NCBI GenBank assembly: GCA_014860625.1
Contig: JACZJJ010000040.1
Location: forward strand, 1 to 36,207
Length of the DNA: 36,207 bases
Direction of reading: 5' to 3'
DNA from: Bacteroidales bacterium
Lineage (GTDB): Bacteria > Bacteroidota > Bacteroidia > Bacteroidales > FEN-979
A program made the translations under genes and the position numbers. Positions within the stretch are counted from its first letter, which is position 1; every line of letters starts with the position of its first letter. Of the stretch, positions 15,804 through 23,669 are shown piece after piece. The notes beneath the pieces were generated by a model. The model did no database searches. It saw only the letters and a list, made by a program, of their open reading frames with translations, and was not told the origin of the DNA.

Positions 15804-17669
15804 ATGACAAAAATTTTAGGAATATCAGCGTTCTATCACGACTCGGCTGCAGCTATCGTGGAAGATGGGAAGATACTGGCTGCAGCACAGGAAGAAAGGT
15901 TTACCCGTAAAAAACATACGCCTGATTTCCCTGTAAAAGCCATTCAGTATTGCCTCGAATTTACAGGATTTTCCATTGACGAACTGGATGCAATTGTTTT
16001 CTACGACAAACCTTTATTGAAATTTGAAAGACTTCTTGAGACATATTATGCATTTGCCCCACGGGGTTTGGTCTCCTTTTTAACAGCTATTCCGGTTTGG
16101 ATCAAAGAGAAGATATTTCTAAAAAAAATAATCTATGAGGCACTCCGGGATGTTCAGGAATACGACAAGAAGAAAGTAAAATTACTCTTCCCCGAGCATC
16201 ACTTATCTCATGCTGCCAGCGCTTTTTATCCCTCCCCTTTCAAATCTTCCGCTATCCTTACGATTGATGGTGTTGGTGAATGGGCCACTGCATCAATTTG
16301 CCATGGTGATGGAGCCTCTCTTATGTTGATGAAGGAAATGAAATTCCCCCATTCCGTTGGCTTACTCTATTCTGCGTTTACATATTATATAGGGTTCTCA
16401 GTCAATTCAGGAGAGTATAAACTGATGGGCCTTGCCCCATATGGAAATCCCGATTCTGAGCGGACGAAAAAATACGTCAGCCTTATCAAAGACCACCTGG
16501 TTGACATCAAAGATGACGGATCTATCTGGTTGAATCAGAAGTACTTCAAATACGCCACCGGATTAAAAATGGTAGATGAGAAGAGATGGGAAAAATTATT
16601 TGGTATCCCATGTCGAAAACCGGAATCCAATCTTGAACAACAACATTGCGATATGGCTTTTGCTATTCAACAGGTTACGGAAGAGATTGTGATGAAAATG
16701 GCAGCTGAAGCAAAGCGACTGACAAATTGTGATTACCTGTGTATGGCCGGAGGTGTTGCACTTAATTGTGTTGCCAATGGAAAACTGCTGAAATCAGGAA
16801 TGTTCAAAGAGATTTTCATTCAGCCTGCAGCAGGCGATGCCGGTGGGGCTCTTGGCGCCGCCCTGGCTGTAAATTACCTCTATTTTGACCAGCACCGTGA
16901 TGTGATTCCTGGTACAGACTCCATGCAAGGAGCCTACCTCGGACCTGACTTTTCAGATAAAGAGATAGAACTGATGAGCAGGAAGTACAAAGCTCCTTTT
17001 CATAAGTATGACAGCTTTGATGAGCTTGCCATACATACCGCCGATTTACTGGCAGAAGGGAATGTTGTAGGTTGGTTCCAAGGCCGGATGGAATTTGGTC
17101 CACGAGCACTCGGGAACCGCAGTATCCTTGGAGATGCCAGGAATACAGAGATGCAGAAGAAACTCAATTTAAAGATAAAATACCGGGAAGGTTTCAGGCC
17201 TTTTGCACCATCAGTACTGATTGAAAGCAATAACGACTTTTTCGATCTTTCTGCCGCCTCACCCTATATGCTCTTGATTGCCGACGTACAGAAAAACAGA
17301 CGAAAGGAACTTCCTGCAAATTACAATGAAATGCCACTCTGGGAGAAACTTTACCACCTTAGAAGTGATATCCAGTCGGTGACTCACCTCGATTTCTCAG
17401 CAAGGATCCAAACAGTTCATAAAGAAACAAACCCAAGGTACTGGGAATTGATCAATGCCTTTAAAAACAAGACCGGGTATGGTGTGATTGTAAATACAAG
17501 CTTCAATGTAAGAGGAGAACCAATTGTTTGCACACCCGAAGACGCATATAAATGTTTTATGAGAACAGAAATGGACTATCTGGTTGCCGGTGATTACTTC
17601 TATATTAAAACAGAACAACCTGATTGGCAAAATCGTGAGAAGTGGATGGAGAAATTCAAACTAGATTAA
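15804..17669 (+). CDS. NodU/CmcH-family O-carbamoyltransferase
   Basis: This enzyme family transfers the carbamoyl group of carbamoyl phosphate, through a carbamoyl-adenylate, to a hydroxyl, as in NodU (Nod factor), CmcH (cephamycin), TobZ (tobramycin) and SxtI (saxitoxin). The 621-residue product has both parts of the family: an N-terminal ASKHA-like domain opening ILGISAFYHDSAAAI, with the metal-binding HHLSH (H132, H133, H136), TIDGVGEW and NSGEYKLMGLAPYG, and a C-terminal YrdC-like part with GRMEFGPRALGNRSI, FRPFAPSV and NTSFNVRGEPIV. All key motifs look intact. Here the acceptor is most likely a sugar of the repeat unit. It is followed 5 bases later by an SGNH hydrolase gene and then by two small membrane proteins, a module discussed in the findings. 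Confidence 0.93.
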   Translation: MTKILGISAFYHDSAAAIVEDGKILAAAQEERFTRKKHTPDFPVKAIQYCLEFTGFSIDELDAIVFYDKPLLKFERLLETYYAFAPRGLVSFLTAIPVWIKEKIFLKKIIYEALRDVQEYDKKKVKLLFPEHHLSHAASAFYPSPFKSSAILTIDGVGEWATASICHGDGASLMLMKEMKFPHSVGLLYSAFTYYIGFSVNSGEYKLMGLAPYGNPDSERTKKYVSLIKDHLVDIKDDGSIWLNQKYFKYATGLKMVDEKRWEKLFGIPCRKPESNLEQQHCDMAFAIQQVTEEIVMKMAAEAKRLTNCDYLCMAGGVALNCVANGKLLKSGMFKEIFIQPAAGDAGGALGAALAVNYLYFDQHRDVIPGTDSMQGAYLGPDFSDKEIELMSRKYKAPFHKYDSFDELAIHTADLLAEGNVVGWFQGRMEFGPRALGNRSILGDARNTEMQKKLNLKIKYREGFRPFAPSVLIESNNDFFDLSAASPYMLLIADVQKNRRKELPANYNEMPLWEKLYHLRSDIQSVTHLDFSARIQTVHKETNPRYWELINAFKNKTGYGVIVNTSFNVRGEPIVCTPEDAYKCFMRTEMDYLVAGDYFYIKTEQPDWQNREKWMEKFKLD

Positions 17670-17674
17670 CACCT

Positions 17675-18814
17675 ATGAGAACTAGATCTAAATTCATCTA
17701 CAGGATTATTCTTATCCTGACACTCTTTCTTGTTATTTTCTTTTTACCTCGGGTTGCTTATGATTACAATCCTGCTTTTCATACAGTCACCATTGTCATG
17801 ACCTTCATCAGGATTTCTCTTATTTTTGTCTTTATCATTGAAATCACCCGTTTCATTAACGATTATGTAATTAAACCAAACCTTTCAAATTGGCTAAAAA
17901 ATATCACTTCCTTGGTCTATATTTTGGCTGTCGTGTTCATGGTTTTTGAAGGCGTATTTATGTTTGTTCCACGAAGTCATTACGCAGGGATTCCTCTTTG
18001 TTCTAAAATCTGGTTTTTCAAATACTGGAACCCGATAAATGCATATGGGTTCAGGGATAAAGAAGTGAATTCAGGTGAAAACAAGAACATTATTTTTATT
18101 GGGGATTCCTATACTGCAGGCCACGGACTTAAAGATATTAATAGTCGGTTCTCCAATATTCTGGAAGCGAATCTAGCTTCCCATTATCCTGACGTACAAG
18201 CTATTAATCTTGGTGTGAACGGTGCCGACACCAAAGATGAATACAATATAATCTGGCAGTTTGTTAAGGATTCAGGGGAAAAACCTTCATTTCTAATTTT
18301 GCAGTATTTCGGAAACGATATCGAAAAAGTCGCAAGAACCAATGGGTTGCCGTTCTTTGGTTTTTCACCCTATACGGATGTCCCTCCCGCCATGAAGCAA
18401 ATCGTACAAAGTTCCTATTTCCTGAACTATATATACTGGGTTTTTCCTCATGGAGATGCAAAGACTTACATTGACTTCATGCATAGTGCCTACAACAATG
18501 AACAAGTTTTATCCCAACACCTGTCTGACCTAAAACTTGTTATTGATTACGCTCACAGGGATTCCATCCCCCTGCTCGTATTGATATTTCCTTTTTTGCA
18601 GGATATCCCTTTCAGTGAAGAGCTGTACATCGAAAAAATTTCAAACTACCTTGACATGCAGCAAGTTAACTATATCGACATTTCAAAACTCGTCCTTGAC
18701 CTTCCTGTTAATGAACGTGTGGTCAATAATAACGACGCTCATCCCAGTATACTTGTCAATCAACGCGTTGCTGATGCAATTGAAACCTATATAAACAACA
18801 ATAAAATTCTTTGA
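17675..18814 (+). CDS. Membrane-anchored SGNH/GDSL-type hydrolase
   Basis: Three hydrophobic helices in the first ~110 residues anchor an SGNH hydrolase domain. Block I is FIGDSYTAG (S145 nucleophile), block II GVNGADT, block III GNDI, and block V DAHPS (D354, H356), so the full catalytic set is present. Such domains act as esterases or acyltransferases on sugars or lipids; here, probably facing the periplasm, it may add or remove an acyl or carbamoyl group on the polymer. I chose ATG 17675, 5 bases after the carbamoyltransferase stop; an in-frame ATG at 17642 would lie inside that gene. At 379 residues it is typical of membrane SGNH proteins in glycan loci. The following small ORF begins 2 bases after it. 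Confidence 0.85.
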   Translation: MRTRSKFIYRIILILTLFLVIFFLPRVAYDYNPAFHTVTIVMTFIRISLIFVFIIEITRFINDYVIKPNLSNWLKNITSLVYILAVVFMVFEGVFMFVPRSHYAGIPLCSKIWFFKYWNPINAYGFRDKEVNSGENKNIIFIGDSYTAGHGLKDINSRFSNILEANLASHYPDVQAINLGVNGADTKDEYNIIWQFVKDSGEKPSFLILQYFGNDIEKVARTNGLPFFGFSPYTDVPPAMKQIVQSSYFLNYIYWVFPHGDAKTYIDFMHSAYNNEQVLSQHLSDLKLVIDYAHRDSIPLLVLIFPFLQDIPFSEELYIEKISNYLDMQQVNYIDISKLVLDLPVNERVVNNNDAHPSILVNQRVADAIETYINNNKIL

Positions 18815-18816
18815 CT

Positions 18817-18966
18817 ATGGAATTCCTGAAAGACTTATGGGCATTTTTCAAAGAGCGCAAGAAATGGTGGTTACTTCCAATAGTAATCGTCCTGTTACTG
18901 CTCGGGATCCTGCTAATTTTTGGTGGCAGCACAGCCATTGCACCATTCATCTATACTCTCTTCTAA
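18817..18966 (+). CDS. DUF5989-like 49-residue membrane protein
   Basis: This short gene encodes a 49-residue protein: an amphipathic start (MEFLKDLWAFFKERKKWW), one hydrophobic helix of about 20 residues rich in Leu, Ile and Val, then a GGSTAIAPFIYTLF end. The pattern (FLxDLWxFxKERKKWWLLPI and AxAPFIYTLF) matches what I recall of the DUF5989 family of small single-pass proteins, which often sit next to SxtJ-like and carbamoyltransferase genes. It follows the SGNH gene after 2 bases and precedes the SxtJ-like gene by 13 bases, so the set is almost surely one transcript. It may be an assembly factor or subunit of a membrane carbamoylation complex; that role is inference. Confidence 0.85.
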   Translation: MEFLKDLWAFFKERKKWWLLPIVIVLLLLGILLIFGGSTAIAPFIYTLF

Positions 18967-18979
18967 CCAAGTATCTCCT

Positions 18980-19342
18980 ATGAAAAATAGACAAAAGCAA
19001 CTGGAAACCACCTTAGTGATAGCTATGGGATTTCTGGCCCTATATTTTATATTCCATATACAATGGTTTCTTATCGTCTCATTGACGGTGGGAGTGGTCG
19101 GTATTTTCTCTTCTTTCCTCGCCGGATGGATCACTTGGTTTTGGGATAACCTTGCAAAGGGATTAAATCTCGTGATTCCGAAGATTCTACTGGGAGTAAC
19201 GTACTATTTCATGTTGTTTCCACTGGCTGTGTTATCGAAACTAAGCAATAAGGATCCTTTACTCCTATCCCGAAAGCACCATACCTATTTCGTGACGAGG
19301 AATATCAATTTTGATAAAGCTAGTTTCGAAAAATCTTGGTAA
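18980..19342 (+). CDS. SxtJ-like small membrane protein
   Basis: The 120-residue product has a basic start (MKNRQKQLETT), about three hydrophobic helices, and a C-terminal soluble tail containing DPLLLSRKHHTYFV. It resembles the SxtJ family, known from the saxitoxin cluster, where an SxtJ and a very small SxtK accompany the carbamoyltransferase SxtI. The start chosen is ATG 18980, 13 bases after the previous gene; an upstream in-frame start at 18920 would lie inside it. Its biochemical role is unknown. By context it works with the carbamoyltransferase, SGNH hydrolase and DUF5989-like protein. It ends convergently, 8 bases from the reverse-strand PIG-L gene. Confidence 0.8.
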   Translation: MKNRQKQLETTLVIAMGFLALYFIFHIQWFLIVSLTVGVVGIFSSFLAGWITWFWDNLAKGLNLVIPKILLGVTYYFMLFPLAVLSKLSNKDPLLLSRKHHTYFVTRNINFDKASFEKSW

Positions 19343-19350
19343 CTAAATAG

Positions 19351-19992
19351 TTATCTGATTATCTGCCTCACAGACTCAAAAGCCTCTGCATATTTGCAGT
19401 TTGACTGGCTTCCTCTGAATTCAGCGAGGGATCTCATTCCCAACATGATCTTATTGTCATATCTTCCAACCACCTGCGACTCATGTGCCAGGGAGGCCTC
19501 CTCCTTGATGTGGTAAAAATCCGATATATCCACAAAATAGTTAACCTCAGAAAAAATCTTCCCTACCCTGGGAAATGGCACCTGCTCGTAAAGCAGGATC
19601 TTATCCACATGCCTTGCAGCAGCAAATACACTTTTCAGTGTATTGATATGGTCCTGATGAGAATCACCGTTCCAATGGGTATATATGATATTGATTTTCC
19701 GTGCTTTGATGATCCGTTCGATGGCAAAGATTGTTTCTCTGTCGAAGGGCACCTGTTGGTCAAGAAATTCCTCAATGATTACATCGCAGCCCAGAATGCG
19801 GGCAGCCTCCCTCGCTTCCTTTCTTCTTGTCTCTTTTGCCGGCACCACCTCATTTTCTAAATTCAGGGCGTCACTGGCACTCATATGGAGAATCGTGACG
19901 CTGTCGCCTTCGTGTACATGACGGGCAAGTGTTCCGGCACATCCGAACTCAACATCGTCGGGGTGTGCGCCAACAGCTAGTATATTATTCAT
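19351..19992 (-). CDS. PIG-L family (LmbE-like) N-deacetylase
   Basis: This is a zinc-dependent deacetylase family acting on N-acetylglucosamine-type conjugates (PIG-L, MshB, BshB). The signature AHPDDVEFG (H10, D12, D13) and the second metal/catalytic stretch HWNGDSHQDH are intact. The length, 213 residues, is normal for the BshB-like branch, so it could be a bacillithiol-pathway enzyme rather than a glycan-modifying one. It lies inside a polysaccharide locus, which favours deacetylation of a lipid-linked or polymeric amino sugar, but that is inference. I chose ATG at 19992; a TTG two codons upstream is in frame. It shares the reverse strand with the WbqC-like gene and runs opposite to every other gene of the locus. 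Confidence 0.88.
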   Translation of the reverse strand: MNNILAVGAHPDDVEFGCAGTLARHVHEGDSVTILHMSASDALNLENEVVPAKETRRKEAREAARILGCDVIIEEFLDQQVPFDRETIFAIERIIKARKINIIYTHWNGDSHQDHINTLKSVFAAARHVDKILLYEQVPFPRVGKIFSEVNYFVDISDFYHIKEEASLAHESQVVGRYDNKIMLGMRSLAEFRGSQSNCKYAEAFESVRQIIR

Positions 19993-20043
19993 AATCAATT
20001 AGTTTAATGATTAAAACTGAAACAGTTTACCTATATTACGCAT

Positions 20044-20051
20044 CAAAGATA
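20044..20051 (-). promoter_or_regulatory. Putative -7 promoter element for the PIG-L gene (TATCTTTG)
   Basis: The reverse strand reads TATCTTTG, matching TAnnTTTG, about 50 bases ahead of the PIG-L start in the 90-base gap after the WbqC-like gene. A TTTG lies further upstream at a slightly short spacing. This would give the PIG-L gene its own promoter. Confidence 0.35.
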
Positions 20052-20082
20052 TAGACATTTTCAACGCAAAAAGGCATCAGTA

Positions 20083-20805
20083 CTATTTTGTAAGATTCAA
20101 CGGCTGATGGATCAGCTCTGTCAGTTTTTCCCTGCCAACGTTGAAAAGAGCATCAAAAAATCCCATATAAGGTACAAAATCATTGGTGCCTGTCTGTTCA
20201 TATACAGGATGTGTATATTCATGAATCAACACATCAATACCGGACCCCCGGAAAGCTTCAAAAACTCCGTATTCCCTTCCAACCGGTCCGGAAATATAGA
20301 GATCAGCACCGATCTTTTTACAGATAGCCATTAGCTTTTCGGGGCCAAAATACTGATCGATCTCCTCATCATTGATTGCAGAAGCTCTAATGAATTTTGG
20401 TTCAAAATCAAACAAAACGCCCATGTTACGATAGGTTTGCAGCATAGCATCCGTGAAATCATAATCGCTCGCTATAAGGCTATCTTCGACGCCCTGGTAG
20501 TAGATATCCATGAGCGTTGTATCGAAATATGGTGCATGCAGATAGTAATTCCGAATCGTATCTTTATGTTGCTGAATCCATTCGGCACCAGCCATTTTCA
20601 TTTCATCGATGATCGCGCGACTGGAAGCATTGATGGGTACTGTAACCCATTTTGGTTCTCCGTTGCATAACAAACGGTTTCGGTTATGAGGCTCCCTGGG
20701 TTGCCGCTGAACAGTATCGAATACCACGAAAAGATCTGTGTAACAAAGCCGGGCAATATAGTTAAGAGCAGGAATATACCTTGGTTGGCTGATAACTGTG
20801 TTCAT
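20083..20805 (-). CDS. WbqC-like family protein
   Basis: The 240-residue protein opens with MNTVISQPRYIPALNYIARL and continues with DTVQRQPREPHNRNRLL; the QPxYxPxxxY start and the RN(R) motif after a Gln/Arg-rich stretch are the hallmark of the WbqC family. These proteins are found in O-antigen and capsule loci and are suspected to be enzymes of unusual sugar modification, but their reaction is not established. ATG 20805 was chosen because family members start here; a reverse-strand ATG at 20829 would add 8 residues beginning MIPIKRKI. A divergent GT2 gene starts 82 bases away. With the PIG-L gene it forms an inverted two-gene island. Confidence 0.85.
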   Translation of the reverse strand: MNTVISQPRYIPALNYIARLCYTDLFVVFDTVQRQPREPHNRNRLLCNGEPKWVTVPINASSRAIIDEMKMAGAEWIQQHKDTIRNYYLHAPYFDTTLMDIYYQGVEDSLIASDYDFTDAMLQTYRNMGVLFDFEPKFIRASAINDEEIDQYFGPEKLMAICKKIGADLYISGPVGREYGVFEAFRGSGIDVLIHEYTHPVYEQTGTNDFVPYMGFFDALFNVGREKLTELIHQPLNLTK

Positions 20806-20831
20806 AATCTTTCTTTTTATGGGTATCATTG

Positions 20832-20839
20832 CAAATATA
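20832..20839 (-). promoter_or_regulatory. Putative -7 promoter element for the WbqC-like gene (TATATTTG)
   Basis: The reverse strand reads TATATTTG, matching TAnnTTTG, about 27 bases ahead of the WbqC-like ATG. It lies 6 bases from an opposite-facing element at 20846-20853, giving a compact divergent promoter pair. Confidence 0.45.
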
Positions 20840-20845
20840 TATTAA

Positions 20846-20853
20846 TATCTTTG
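20846..20853 (+). promoter_or_regulatory. Putative -7 promoter element for the downstream glycosyltransferase run (TATCTTTG)
   Basis: TATCTTTG matches the TAnnTTTG -7 consensus, 33 bases ahead of the GT2 start at 20887. A -33 TTTG at full spacing is not clear. It faces away from the element at 20832-20839, so the two would drive divergent transcripts. Confidence 0.45.
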
Positions 20854-20886
20854 TTTACCGACAGTCACAACCAAAATCTTTAACCT

Positions 20887-21756
20887 ATGCTTATTGCCTT
20901 ACGCGTTCCTTCATGGGTAAAAAAGCACAATCACCCGATTGAGAATATCCATGAACTTCCGGAAGATTTCCTTCAGCAGATCAGGGAGAACCTAAAGGAT
21001 AAAAAGCCTGACCAGCCGGTTATCTCCATAGGCATCATTGCGTATAATGAACAGGAGCGAATTCTAAGCTGTGTCTCTTCTCTCGCTTCTCAAAAGTCGA
21101 AGTATCCCATCGAGATCATTATATCTAACAACAACTCGAAGGATCATACCCAGGAGCTTCTGGATAAAGTTGGCGTGATTTCAGTATTTCAGGAGAAACA
21201 GGGTGCCGGCTTTGCCCGTCAGGCCATCATGGATGTTGCCAAAGGCAAATACTTGTTGAATGGCGATGCCGACACGCTTTATCCCCCATACTGGGCCGAT
21301 GAAATGGTAAGGCACCTGGAGAAAAAGGGAATTTCAGGCGTTTACAGTATGGACAATTACCTTCCAGATGGGAAACGGAGTCGGTTTGGACTCATGATAT
21401 TTGAATTATTCAGAGATATCTCCCAATACCTGAAATCGTTTAAACGTCCTGAGTTGAGTGTTGGCGGAAGCAGTTTCGGATTCCCTATGAAAGAGGGAAA
21501 AGAGATTGGCTGGCATACCGGCATCAAACGGGGTGAAGATGGAGCAATGGCTTATGCATTAAAGAGCTATGGAAAATTGAAATTTGTCAACACGATGAAA
21601 GCCAGGGTATGGGCAACAACACGATCTCTGGATAAAGAGGGAGATCTTTTTTCCATCATTGTTCGACGCATAAAAAAAGAAGCCTCCCGTATCAAGGAAT
21701 ATCTCTCTTCCGAGAAAAAAGGATATGCTGATCGTGAAGAAAACATCATCAAATAG
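20887..21756 (+). CDS. GT2 family glycosyltransferase
   Basis: The 289-residue protein is a GT-A fold family 2 glycosyltransferase: the nucleotide-binding start ISIGIIAYNEQERI, a second strand IIISNNNSKDHT and the metal-binding GDAD (D127, D129). It has no clear membrane helices and would act at the cytosolic face of the inner membrane, adding one sugar to the lipid-linked unit. An N-terminal extension of about 45 residues with charged residues precedes the GT core. It is the first gene after the divergent promoter pair and starts the second + strand run of the locus. Donor and acceptor are not predictable from motifs. Confidence 0.85.
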   Translation: MLIALRVPSWVKKHNHPIENIHELPEDFLQQIRENLKDKKPDQPVISIGIIAYNEQERILSCVSSLASQKSKYPIEIIISNNNSKDHTQELLDKVGVISVFQEKQGAGFARQAIMDVAKGKYLLNGDADTLYPPYWADEMVRHLEKKGISGVYSMDNYLPDGKRSRFGLMIFELFRDISQYLKSFKRPELSVGGSSFGFPMKEGKEIGWHTGIKRGEDGAMAYALKSYGKLKFVNTMKARVWATTRSLDKEGDLFSIIVRRIKKEASRIKEYLSSEKKGYADREENIIK

Positions 21757-21770
21757 TTATCTTTACCCTC

Positions 21771-22703
21771 ATGGATATGACTTATAACTCACCTGAATTT
21801 CCTCTTGTCTCTATCATATCCATCCATTTCAATCATGCAGATGTTACCTGCAAGATGTTGGAATCACTCACAAAAGTAAGCTACCCTAACCTGGAGGTGA
21901 TTGTGATTGACAATGGATCTACGCAAGACTCCTCCATCATTCCCGAATCCTTTCCTGATATCACCTTTATTAAATCAGGTGAGAACCTGGGTTTTGCAGG
22001 AGCTAATAATCTGGGGATCTGCATGTCGAAAGGAAAATATATCCTGTTATTGAATAACGATACCGTTGTTACCCCTGATTTTCTGGAACCGCTGGTCTCA
22101 AAAATGGAATCCGACGCTACGATTGGAGCTGTAAGCCCGAAAATTCGTTTCTTTTTTAAACCCAAAATCATTCAGTTTGCCGGACTTACAAACATTAACC
22201 CCTATACAGTGAGGAGCAAAGGTTATGGCTATGGGGAGGAAGATAAGGGGCAATTTGACCAAGACCAGGTTTCTGCATATGCCCACGGGGCTGCCATGAT
22301 GGTCTCCAGGGAAGTGATTGAAAAAGTTGGGCTGATGTCCATCGCCTTTTTCCTCTACTATGAGGAACTCGACTGGGGCTTCCGGATCAGACAGGCAGGA
22401 TATAAGATCTACTATGTCCATAACTCGTTGATATACCATTTGGAATCTGTCTCGACGGGGGCACAAAGTCCCTTCAAAATATACTACATGAATCGTAGCC
22501 GGATACTCTATATGCGCAGAAACGTCAAAGGTCCAAAATCAATCATTCCTATCCTTTTTCTTCTTTTTATAACAATCCCAAAAAATCTCTGCATTTATTT
22601 ATTCAAGGGACGTATTGACCTTTTCAGGGCCTATTCGAGAGCCGTCGGCTGGCAGTTCCGAACAGTTTTCAGAAAATTCATACATCAACACCCAACATGC
22701 TGA
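21771..22703 (+). CDS. GT2 glycosyltransferase, tandem paralogue 1 (rhamnosyltransferase-like)
   Basis: This 310-residue GT2 has the opening PLVSIISIHFNHADVT, VIDNGSTQDS, the donor-binding LLNNDT motif (N95, N96, D97) and GAVSPKIRF after it, plus AYAHGAAMMV and FFLYYEELD, a pattern I know from the rhamnosyltransferase-type (WcaE/WbbL-like) branch. A second ATG two codons in (21777) is an alternative start. It overlaps the next paralogue by 7 bases. The three neighbours at 21771, 22697 and 23670 share most of these motifs and clearly derive from one ancestor. Each probably adds a different residue or linkage. Confidence 0.85.
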   Translation: MDMTYNSPEFPLVSIISIHFNHADVTCKMLESLTKVSYPNLEVIVIDNGSTQDSSIIPESFPDITFIKSGENLGFAGANNLGICMSKGKYILLLNNDTVVTPDFLEPLVSKMESDATIGAVSPKIRFFFKPKIIQFAGLTNINPYTVRSKGYGYGEEDKGQFDQDQVSAYAHGAAMMVSREVIEKVGLMSIAFFLYYEELDWGFRIRQAGYKIYYVHNSLIYHLESVSTGAQSPFKIYYMNRSRILYMRRNVKGPKSIIPILFLLFITIPKNLCIYLFKGRIDLFRAYSRAVGWQFRTVFRKFIHQHPTC

Positions 22704-23632
22704 TCCATAAGAGACTTGACCGTTATCCTTTGGTATCAATTATTGCGGTGAATTATGACCACCCTGAGGTGACATGCGATTTCATCGAGTCATTGCATAA
22801 GATCACCTATCCAAATTTCGAAGTGATTATTGTGGATAATAAATCCCCAAATGACGACCCCGGGATTATCAAAGAGCGTTTCCCGAATGTAATTTTTTAT
22901 GAAAGTCATCTGAATTGGGGCTTTGCAGGCGGAAATAACCAGGGGATCATGCGAGCTAAGGGGGAATATGTCATTTTGCTCAATAACGATACCATCGTTG
23001 ACCCCCACTTCCTCGAACCCCTTGTGGAAAAGCTGGAAAACAATCCGCATATTGGTGCTGTAAGTCCGAAGATCAGATTTTATTACGATCCTGAAATCAT
23101 TCAGTATGCTGGATTCTTTCCCATCAACCGCCTGACTGTCCGAAATGCCTCTGTTGGATTCCGAGAAAGAGACAAAGGCCAGTATAATGAAGACAAAGAG
23201 ACTGCCTACGCCCATGGTGCAGCTATGATGGTCCCGATGAGAGTCATCAAGGAGATAGGATTGATGTCGTATATCTTTTTCCTCTATTATGAAGAGGCTG
23301 ATTGGAGTTTTCGCATAATGAAGGCCGGGTATCAGATCTGGTATGTACACAACTCGCTTGTTTACCATAAGGAGTCGGTATCAACAGGAAAACTTAGTCT
23401 TCTAAAGACCTATTATCTGAATCGTAACCGCCTTGTTTTTATGAGACGCAATATTGAGGGACGAGACTTCTATATTGGCATTATTTATCAGGTGTGTGTC
23501 GCTATCCCAAAAAACATTCTTGTACTACTTCTAAAACTCAGAATCAAATTTGTATATGCCTACCTGAGAGCAATTGGATGGCATTTGAAAAACGCGTTGA
23601 ACAAGGATATTCATAACAATCCGGCGCTTTAA
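22697..23632 (+). CDS. GT2 glycosyltransferase, tandem paralogue 2
   Basis: This is the middle copy of a tandem triplet, 311 residues. It shares with its neighbours PLVSIIAVNYDHPEVT, IIVDNKSPNDD, the LLNNDT donor-binding motif (D98), GAVSPKIRF and AYAHGAAMMV, with FFLYYEEADW near the acceptor side. The ends of the three proteins are also alike (a basic stretch, a hydrophobic segment with PKN, and a helix ending AIGWH). Its ATG lies inside the upstream gene with a 7-base overlap, which suggests translational coupling. It differs from copies 1 and 3 mainly in the middle loop, where acceptor specificity would lie. Confidence 0.85.
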   Translation: MLIHKRLDRYPLVSIIAVNYDHPEVTCDFIESLHKITYPNFEVIIVDNKSPNDDPGIIKERFPNVIFYESHLNWGFAGGNNQGIMRAKGEYVILLNNDTIVDPHFLEPLVEKLENNPHIGAVSPKIRFYYDPEIIQYAGFFPINRLTVRNASVGFRERDKGQYNEDKETAYAHGAAMMVPMRVIKEIGLMSYIFFLYYEEADWSFRIMKAGYQIWYVHNSLVYHKESVSTGKLSLLKTYYLNRNRLVFMRRNIEGRDFYIGIIYQVCVAIPKNILVLLLKLRIKFVYAYLRAIGWHLKNALNKDIHNNPAL

Positions 23633-23669
23633 AAATCATCAAGCACCAATATTCAAATAACAAAGGAGC

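Noticed and set aside
19340-19353. Inverted repeat TAACTA-AA-TAGTTA between the convergent SxtJ-like and PIG-L genes as a bidirectional terminator
   Set aside because: A 6-base AT-rich stem with a 2-base loop is not a stable hairpin, and both arms contain stop codons, so it is probably coincidence.
22790-23368. Reverse-strand open frame of 192 codons within the second GT2 paralogue
   Set aside because: It is fully antisense to a motif-supported glycosyltransferase and has no recognisable fold; a composition artefact.
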